Source: Candidatus Omnitrophota bacterium
GTDB lineage: Bacteria; Omnitrophota; Gorgyraeia; Gygaellales; Profunditerraquicolaceae
NCBI GenBank assembly: GCA_026387555.1
Contig: JAPLLM010000119.1
Location: forward strand, 1-10,105
DNA: 10,105 bases
Direction of reading: 5' to 3'
Part shown: in pieces, positions 6,291 to 10,105 of the stretch
Position numbering within the stretch: position 1 is the stretch's first letter
How the letters are laid out: the number at the start of each line of letters is the position of its first letter
Notes under the pieces: generated by a model
Told to the model about the DNA's origin: nothing
Database searches by the model: none
What the model saw: the letters and a program-made list of their open reading frames with translations, nothing else
Made by a program: the position numbers and the translations under genes

Positions 6291-8369
6291 TCAGCGGATT
6301 GTAGCGCCAAACCTCTCGGTCAAAAGAGCGTTCATCTTTGCGTGCACGGGAGCGATTTCTGCTTCAGTCAAAGTCCGCTCGTCAGAGCGGTAGATACACG
6401 ATATAGTAAGCCCGCGCCAACCCGCGGGGACCTGTTTACCTTTATAAAAATCCGTTACCTTTAATTCTTTAAGCAGCGGCTCCCCGGCAGAGCGCAAGGC
6501 CTTAAAGACATCGTCAATGCCGAGCTCCTCTCTTAACAGAAGGCTTATGTCGCGCGTGATCCCGGGATACTTAGGGGGAGCTGTAAATTTTTTCTTAAGA
6601 TTAAGCGCGGGAATTATATCTTCCAGCGAGAGCTCCGCGACAAAAACCTCTCTGTTTTTAATATCAAATAAATCCAGCGCACTGCGGGATAACCTGAACA
6701 TAGAGCCGGCCTTCTTTCCCGCTACTTCTATGCGAACAGCTTGCGCGTCAGGCGAGAAACTAAACTCTTTTATTCCCAGCCTTAAGAGCATATTTTCGAT
6801 TATGCCTTTTAAATGCAGTAAACCGGCTTCATCCTTGACCATGCCCTGCTCCAAGGCAAAGGATTTTCTGCCGCAAAGAAGAACACCTAAACACAATTCC
6901 TCTTGGGGGCCTTTATCGGAGGCGTAAAACCGCCGGGCTATTTCAAAAAGATTTACATAATCCTGTTTTTGATTTAGGTTAAAGCTGGCGCATTTTACCA
7001 GGCTCGGCAGCAGGCTGGTTCTTAATACCTCTTGCTCCCGGCTTAAGGGATTGCGGATTTCGATTGTCTCTAAATTTTCCGGCTGGCCCAAGCACTTGTC
7101 TAAATTGCGTTCGGTCAGGCTGTAGGTTATCGCCTCGTTCAGGCCCAAGCCGGTAAGGATATTTCTAATTAAAGCGACCGCATCCAATACCCCCCAACTG
7201 AAGGCCTGCGGTTTTACCGACGGGATAGTCCGGGGTATTAATTCGTATCCGTAAACGCGAGCGATCTCTTCGATCAAATCCACGTCCAGAGAAACATCCT
7301 GGCGGTGCGATGGAGTTAAAACGCTAAATTTATTCTTGCCCTTTGCCTTAACTATGAATCCCAGTGCCTGTAGTATTGTCTTAATTTTCTGCGCAGGGAT
7401 CTTTACCCCTAGAAGCTTAGTTACCTTATCGCAAACAAGGGTTATGTTTTTCGTGATAACTTTGCAGGTGCCTGCGCTTTTAGCTAAAACCGCCCTGCCA
7501 GTGCTGATTTTTTCAATTAAACTTGCGGCCAGCTGCGAGGAAGACCCCACTATTGACGCATCCACAGACCTCTCAAAACGGTAAGCCGACTCACTCTGCA
7601 GGCCCAGCGCCTGCCTGGCTTTACGGATCAAAATAGGATTAAATACTGCCGCTTCCAAAAGTATATTTTTAGTGCTTTCGGTTACTTCGGTGTCTTTGCC
7701 GCCCATGATCCCGGCGCAGGCAACCGGTTTACGCGCATCTGCGATGACTAAAATATCCGGCGAGAGTTGTTTTACTTCTCCGTCGATAGTGGTGATTTTT
7801 TCTCCGCTGCGGCCGCGGCGAACAATGATCGATGAACCGCTTAATTTATCCAGATCAAAGGCGTGCAGCGGCTCCCCGGTCTCAAACAAAACGTAATTGG
7901 TAATATCAACTATATTATTTACGCTCCGGCAACCTACTAATTCTAATCTGTTTTTCAGCCACTCCGGAGAAGGCCCGACTTTTACCCCGCGGATGATCTT
8001 TGCCGTATAAAGCGGGCAATCTTTTTTGTTCTCGATTTCAATTTCAAACTTTTCTTGCTTTGAATTTTTAATTTTGGTTTGCGATTTTGATTTTTGAATT
8101 TTGATGGTTCGAATTCGCTCACTATCAATCCTGAGCGTAGTCGAAGGATTGATTTTTGAATTTGTTATAGCGGCTACTTCCCTGGCTATCCCAATTACGC
8201 TTAGCCAGTCCGGCCGGTTCGAGGTTATTTCAATCTCAAAAACAAAATCCCCCTGCTTCTGCTCCAGAGAAACCACTTCCAGGCCCGCCATAGTAAGTTT
8301 ATCGGCGAGCTTTTCCGGAGCCAGCTTGATATCCGTAAAATCCTTTAACCAGTTATAGGTGACTTTCAT
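6291..8369 (-). CDS. pheT: Phenylalanyl-tRNA synthetase beta subunit, short form without EMAP domain
   Basis: PheT pairs with PheS as an (alpha-beta)2 class II synthetase; beta carries editing and tRNA-binding modules. Domains: N-terminal B1 part MKVTYNWLKDFTDI (1-14) to EIEITSNRPDWLSVIGIARE (45-64); B3/B4 editing region ~118-290, with VNNIVDITNYVLFETGEPLHA (150-170), GIMGGKDTEVT and SAYRFERSVD; B5 ~303-378 (LTPSHRQDVSLDVDLIEEIAR); catalytic-like core ~390-585; and the anticodon-binding FDX-ACB domain ~598-691 (PPKYPGITRDISLL). At 692 residues it is about 100 shorter than the usual ~795. The EMAP-II-like tRNA-binding domain that normally lies between about residues 40 and 150 is absent: LEVVSLEQKQGD runs directly into FEIEITSNRPD. 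Residues ~73-112 are an extra Lys/Ser-rich stretch encoded by a palindromic repeat insertion. The ATG is 3 nt after the pheS stop, so translation is probably coupled. Confidence 0.97.
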   Translation of the reverse strand: MKVTYNWLKDFTDIKLAPEKLADKLTMAGLEVVSLEQKQGDFVFEIEITSNRPDWLSVIGIAREVAAITNSKINPSTTLRIDSERIRTIKIQKSKSQTKIKNSKQEKFEIEIENKKDCPLYTAKIIRGVKVGPSPEWLKNRLELVGCRSVNNIVDITNYVLFETGEPLHAFDLDKLSGSSIIVRRGRSGEKITTIDGEVKQLSPDILVIADARKPVACAGIMGGKDTEVTESTKNILLEAAVFNPILIRKARQALGLQSESAYRFERSVDASIVGSSSQLAASLIEKISTGRAVLAKSAGTCKVITKNITLVCDKVTKLLGVKIPAQKIKTILQALGFIVKAKGKNKFSVLTPSHRQDVSLDVDLIEEIARVYGYELIPRTIPSVKPQAFSWGVLDAVALIRNILTGLGLNEAITYSLTERNLDKCLGQPENLETIEIRNPLSREQEVLRTSLLPSLVKCASFNLNQKQDYVNLFEIARRFYASDKGPQEELCLGVLLCGRKSFALEQGMVKDEAGLLHLKGIIENMLLRLGIKEFSFSPDAQAVRIEVAGKKAGSMFRLSRSALDLFDIKNREVFVAELSLEDIIPALNLKKKFTAPPKYPGITRDISLLLREELGIDDVFKALRSAGEPLLKELKVTDFYKGKQVPAGWRGLTISCIYRSDERTLTEAEIAPVHAKMNALLTERFGATIR
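8089..8163. repeat. Palindromic repeat insertion inside pheT, flanked by 13-bp direct repeats
   Basis: Within pheT, GATTTTTGAATTT occurs at 8089-8101 and again at 8151-8163. Between them is a perfect 9-bp inverted repeat, ATCAATCCT (8124-8132) with AGGATTGAT (8145-8153), around a 12-nt loop. The core CCTGAGCGTAGTCGAAGG is a sequence I recall as a dispersed short repeat in many environmental bacterial genomes. The surrounding strand is made of imperfect GATTTT/GAATTTT units (about 8061-8103). The segment adds about 20 codons to a variable linker of PheT and keeps the frame open. The copy spacing is 62 nt, so a simple duplication alone would have shifted the frame. Confidence 0.7.
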
Positions 8370-8372
8370 AGA

Positions 8373-9386
8373 TTAAAATTGTTTCAGGAACCTCAAATCA
8401 TTCTCAAAGAATAACCTAATGTCATTGATGCCGTATTTAAGCATGGCGATCCTTTCAATGCCCATGCCAAAAGCGAATCCGCTGTATTTTTGGGCATTAA
8501 TCCCCACCTGCTTGAACACATTAGGATGGATCATCCCGCAACCGAGGATCTCAAGCCAACCCTTCCTGCCGCAGACCGAACAACCGACGCCTTTACAAAT
8601 AATACAAGAAATGTCTACTTCCGCGGAAGGTTCAGTGAAAGGAAAAAAGTGCGGACGAAAACGCATTTTAATATCGTTTCCGAATACAGCTTTGGCGAAG
8701 ATCTCCAACGACCCTTTTAAATCCGCAAAAGTAATATTAGTGTCCACCATAAAACCCTCGATCTGGTGGAACATAAACAAGTGGCTGGCATCCACCGCAT
8801 CCGGACGGTAAACCCTGCCCGGGACCACTATTGCCAGAGGGGGTTGGCGGTTTTTCATCGCGCGCACCTGCACCGGAGAGGTGTGGGAGCGCAAAAGCAG
8901 TTTCTCGTAATCTTTCAAATAAAAAGTGTCGAAGGCGTCTCGGGAGGGATGCTCCAGCGGGATGTTTAAGCCGGTAAAATTATTGAATTCCGTTTCGATC
9001 GCCGGCCCGTCCACCACGCAGAAACCCATGCGGGTAAATATGGAAGAGATCTCATTGATAGTCTGGGTGATAGGGTGGAGCCGACCTAATTCCTGGGCGA
9101 TCCCGGGCATACCGATATCATCGGATATCTCCGGGCTACTCTTGATACCCGTGCCTAAGCCATTCTCTTTTCCCGCGATGAGAGAAGCGAGGCTATTCTT
9201 TAGCACGTTTACTTCCTGTCCGAATTTCGCCCGCTCTTCCGGAGGTAAGGTCGGAATGGTCGCGGTAAGCTGGGCAAGGACGCCCTTTCGGGAGAGATAT
9301 TTCAGCCGGAATTCTCCCAGCCCGCTCTGCGAAGTCACCGCCGCAAGGTCGCTAATTATCTGCGCCTGGATAGATTTGATATCCAT
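8373..9386 (-). CDS. pheS: Phenylalanyl-tRNA synthetase alpha subunit
   Basis: This is the catalytic subunit charging tRNA-Phe with phenylalanine, 337 residues, normal for the family. Residues ~1-85 form the N-terminal helical arm (LKYLSRKGVLAQL, LPPEERAKFGQEVN) that contacts tRNA. The class II core follows: motif 1 region HPITQTINEISSIFTRMGF (104-122), LLLRSHTSPVQVRAM (163-177), motif 2 GRVYRPDAVDASHLFMFHQIEG (190-211), FRPHFFPFTEPSAEVDI and motif 3 GFAFGMGIERIAMLKYGI (303-320). Cysteines 261, 264, 269 and 272 form a zinc-knuckle-like CIICKGVGCSVC insert that many bacterial PheS proteins share. The gene starts 20 nt after the rplT stop with a G-rich but weak Shine-Dalgarno (GGGGTAAG) and is followed by pheT after 3 nt. 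Confidence 0.98.
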   Translation of the reverse strand: MDIKSIQAQIISDLAAVTSQSGLGEFRLKYLSRKGVLAQLTATIPTLPPEERAKFGQEVNVLKNSLASLIAGKENGLGTGIKSSPEISDDIGMPGIAQELGRLHPITQTINEISSIFTRMGFCVVDGPAIETEFNNFTGLNIPLEHPSRDAFDTFYLKDYEKLLLRSHTSPVQVRAMKNRQPPLAIVVPGRVYRPDAVDASHLFMFHQIEGFMVDTNITFADLKGSLEIFAKAVFGNDIKMRFRPHFFPFTEPSAEVDISCIICKGVGCSVCGRKGWLEILGCGMIHPNVFKQVGINAQKYSGFAFGMGIERIAMLKYGINDIRLFFENDLRFLKQF

Positions 9387-9406
9387 TATCTTACCCCAAA
9401 TTGGAT

Positions 9407-9766
9407 TTACGCCTTCTTGATTTCTTTAACCAGATCGACTAATTTCTTGAATGCCTGGGCATCCGTGACTGCCAGATCCGCGAGGATCTTTCTGTCGATG
9501 GTGACCTTGGCCTTCTTAAGTCCGTTCATAAAGGCGCTATAGGTTATCCCTGCCTGCCTGCAGGCGGCATTGATGCGCACGATCCAGAGCGAGCGGATCT
9601 CTCTTTTCTTGTTCCGCCTGTCGCGGTAAGAATACACCAGCGCGTGCATAAGAGCCCGGCGCGCCTGCTGGAACTGCTTAGACCTTTTCCCCCAGAAACC
9701 TTTAGTCTTTTTTAATAATCTCTTCTTTCTTCTGCGTGTTGCTCCGCTGTGTTTTATTTTAGCCAT
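9407..9766 (-). CDS. rplT: 50S ribosomal protein L20
   Basis: Large-subunit assembly protein binding 23S rRNA, 119 residues, standard length. The basic N-terminal extension (TRRRKKRLLKKTKGFWGKRS, residues 10-29) threads into rRNA. The globular part carries the family blocks ALVYSYRDRRNKKREIRSLW (42-61), RINAACRQAGITYSAFMNGL (64-83) and DRKILADLAVTD (91-102). In several bacteria L20 also represses its own operon by binding mRNA near infC-rpmI-rplT. The start ATG (9766-9764) has an excellent AAGGAG six bases upstream, just after a perfect palindrome, so initiation may be structure-sensitive. Confidence 0.98.
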   Translation of the reverse strand: MAKIKHSGATRRRKKRLLKKTKGFWGKRSKQFQQARRALMHALVYSYRDRRNKKREIRSLWIVRINAACRQAGITYSAFMNGLKKAKVTIDRKILADLAVTDAQAFKKLVDLVKEIKKA

Positions 9767-9778
9767 TTATACTCCTTT

Positions 9779-9792
9779 TGTATACGTATACA
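9779..9792. promoter_or_regulatory. Perfect 14-bp palindrome just before the rplT ribosome-binding site
   Basis: TGTATACGTATACA is fully self-complementary and ends one to two bases before the AAAAGGAG ribosome-binding site of rplT. In DNA it could be a dimeric protein operator. In mRNA it would be a weak AU-rich hairpin with almost no loop. It sits directly downstream (on the transcript) of the GC-rich hairpin at 9793-9824. Confidence 0.5.
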
Positions 9793-9824
9793 ACACCCGC
9801 GCAATTCCGATAAGCGCGGGGTGT
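9793..9824 (-). promoter_or_regulatory. GC-rich hairpin in the rpmI-rplT gap
   Basis: On the minus strand ACACC-CGCGC pairs with GCGCG-GGTGT (10 base pairs, one bulged C) around an 11-nt loop. It lies in the only sizeable gap of this translation cluster (62 nt). No T-run follows, so it is not a canonical intrinsic terminator. Possible roles are an L20-dependent translational operator, an RNase processing site, or an mRNA-stabilising element that alters the rpmI:rplT ratio. The structure is clear; the role is inferred. Confidence 0.6.
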
Positions 9825-9828
9825 CTCG

Positions 9829-10029
9829 TTAGCCATAAGGCAGCATGGATTTAATGAATGCCTTCTCTTTTCTCTCTCCCAGATACGAAGCCTTTCTTAA
9901 AGAGCGCTTCCTCTTGGTCTTCTTGCTCGTCGCCAGATGCGATTTTCCGCCGGAATGATACTTGATCCTGCCTTTTTTGGTCAGCTTGTACCGCTTGGCA
10001 ACGCCCTTCTTGGTTTTCAGTTTTCCCAT
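9829..10029 (-). CDS. rpmI: 50S ribosomal protein L35
   Basis: A 66-residue basic protein of the large subunit, standard length. It reads MGKLKTKKGVAKRYKLTKKG, then SGGKSHLATSKKTKRKRSLR and ends FIKSMLPYG, matching L35 throughout (K-T-K-.-.-.-K-R, then KR.LR...... and a C-terminal .-M-L-P-Y). The start ATG (10029-10027) has a GAGGAG ribosome-binding site about 8 bases upstream. It follows infC by 27 nt and is co-transcribed with rplT. Confidence 0.97.
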   Translation of the reverse strand: MGKLKTKKGVAKRYKLTKKGRIKYHSGGKSHLATSKKTKRKRSLRKASYLGERKEKAFIKSMLPYG

Positions 10030-10056
10030 GTTTATTCACTCCTCGCTTTGCTTGGT

Positions 10057-10105
10057 TTATTTCGGAGAAACCACAAAATACATGATCCTGCCTTCTAAGG
10101 CAGGC
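10057..10105 (-). CDS. infC: Translation initiation factor IF-3, C-terminal end only
   Basis: The minus-strand frame that starts at 10104 reads PALEGRIMYFVVSPK and stops at TAA 10059-10057. This is the conserved end of IF3 (E-G-R-.-M-...-L/V-.-P-K). Its position immediately before rpmI-rplT is the standard infC-rpmI-rplT order. Only about 15 codons are in the window. IF3 binds the 30S subunit and ensures correct start-codon selection. An inverted repeat (CCTGCC/GGCAGG, within 10087-10104) lies in this coding end, probably by chance. Confidence 0.85.
   Translation of the reverse strand, partial: PALEGRIMYFVVSPK

Noticed and set aside
8109..8117. CGAATTCG palindrome near the pheT repeat as an independent site
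   Set aside because: Short, within coding sequence, and adequately explained as part of the repeat's AT-rich flank.
9851..10039. Overlapping 62-codon frame (MNKHGKTENQEG...) over rpmI
   Set aside because: It is an out-of-frame shadow of L35; the in-frame L35 protein is unmistakable.
9960..10096. Repeated GATCCTGCCTT near 9963 and 10084
   Set aside because: Both come from codons for a G-R-I peptide in L35 and IF3 (KGRIKYH and EGRIMYF); likely coincidence.
10087..10104. CCTGCC/GGCAGG hairpin at the end of infC as a terminator or operator
   Set aside because: It lies in conserved IF3 codons, has no T-run, and its length is cut by the window edge; chance pairing is a sufficient explanation.

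Overview
All genes in this window lie on the minus strand, so gene order runs from high to low coordinates. The sequence looks like a chromosomal piece of a free-living, probably anaerobic bacterium of moderate GC. A MetV-type Wood-Ljungdahl protein, very tight gene packing and a short PheT would fit an uncultivated lineage such as Candidatus Omnitrophota. That placement is an inference from gene style, not a demonstrated assignment.

Region 1 (10105 to 6291) is the classic translation cluster infC (last codons only) - rpmI - rplT - pheS - pheT. It encodes IF3, ribosomal proteins L35 and L20, and both subunits of phenylalanyl-tRNA synthetase. The rpmI-rplT gap holds a strong GC-rich hairpin plus a perfect 14-bp palindrome, a plausible regulatory site. 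PheT is the short form without the EMAP-like tRNA-binding domain, and it carries an in-frame palindromic repeat insertion flanked by 13-bp direct repeats.

Region 2 (6290 to 6099) has no protein gene. It holds a convincing 6S RNA (ssrS) with its own extended -10 promoter starting right after the pheT stop. The closing stem of the RNA runs straight into a T-run.

Region 3 (6081 to 4868) is rarA (mgsA), an AAA+ recombination/replication-repair ATPase. It is broken by a frame change at about 5233 together with the loss of roughly 30 conserved residues, so it is a pseudogene or an assembly deletion.

Region 4 (4871 to 1386) holds a glycine-zipper lipoprotein gene whose start overlaps the rarA stop, followed 6 nt later by the most unusual gene here. 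This is a 1008-residue continuous reading frame that joins an N-terminal transmembrane helix, a ~200-residue coiled coil and a Pro/Glu/Ala-rich linker to a complete translation elongation factor G. It predicts a membrane-tethered EF-G. The EF-G part also lacks about 8 residues in domain II, suggesting a specialised paralogue.

Region 5 (1338 to 1) is a tightly packed set: metV (partner of methylenetetrahydrofolate reductase), a NifU/IscU Fe-S scaffold abutting it as TAGATG, and the first 82 codons of 5-formyltetrahydrofolate cyclo-ligase 3 nt further on. The set links folate one-carbon metabolism with Fe-S assembly. I saw no tRNA, rRNA, CRISPR array, transposase or phage gene.
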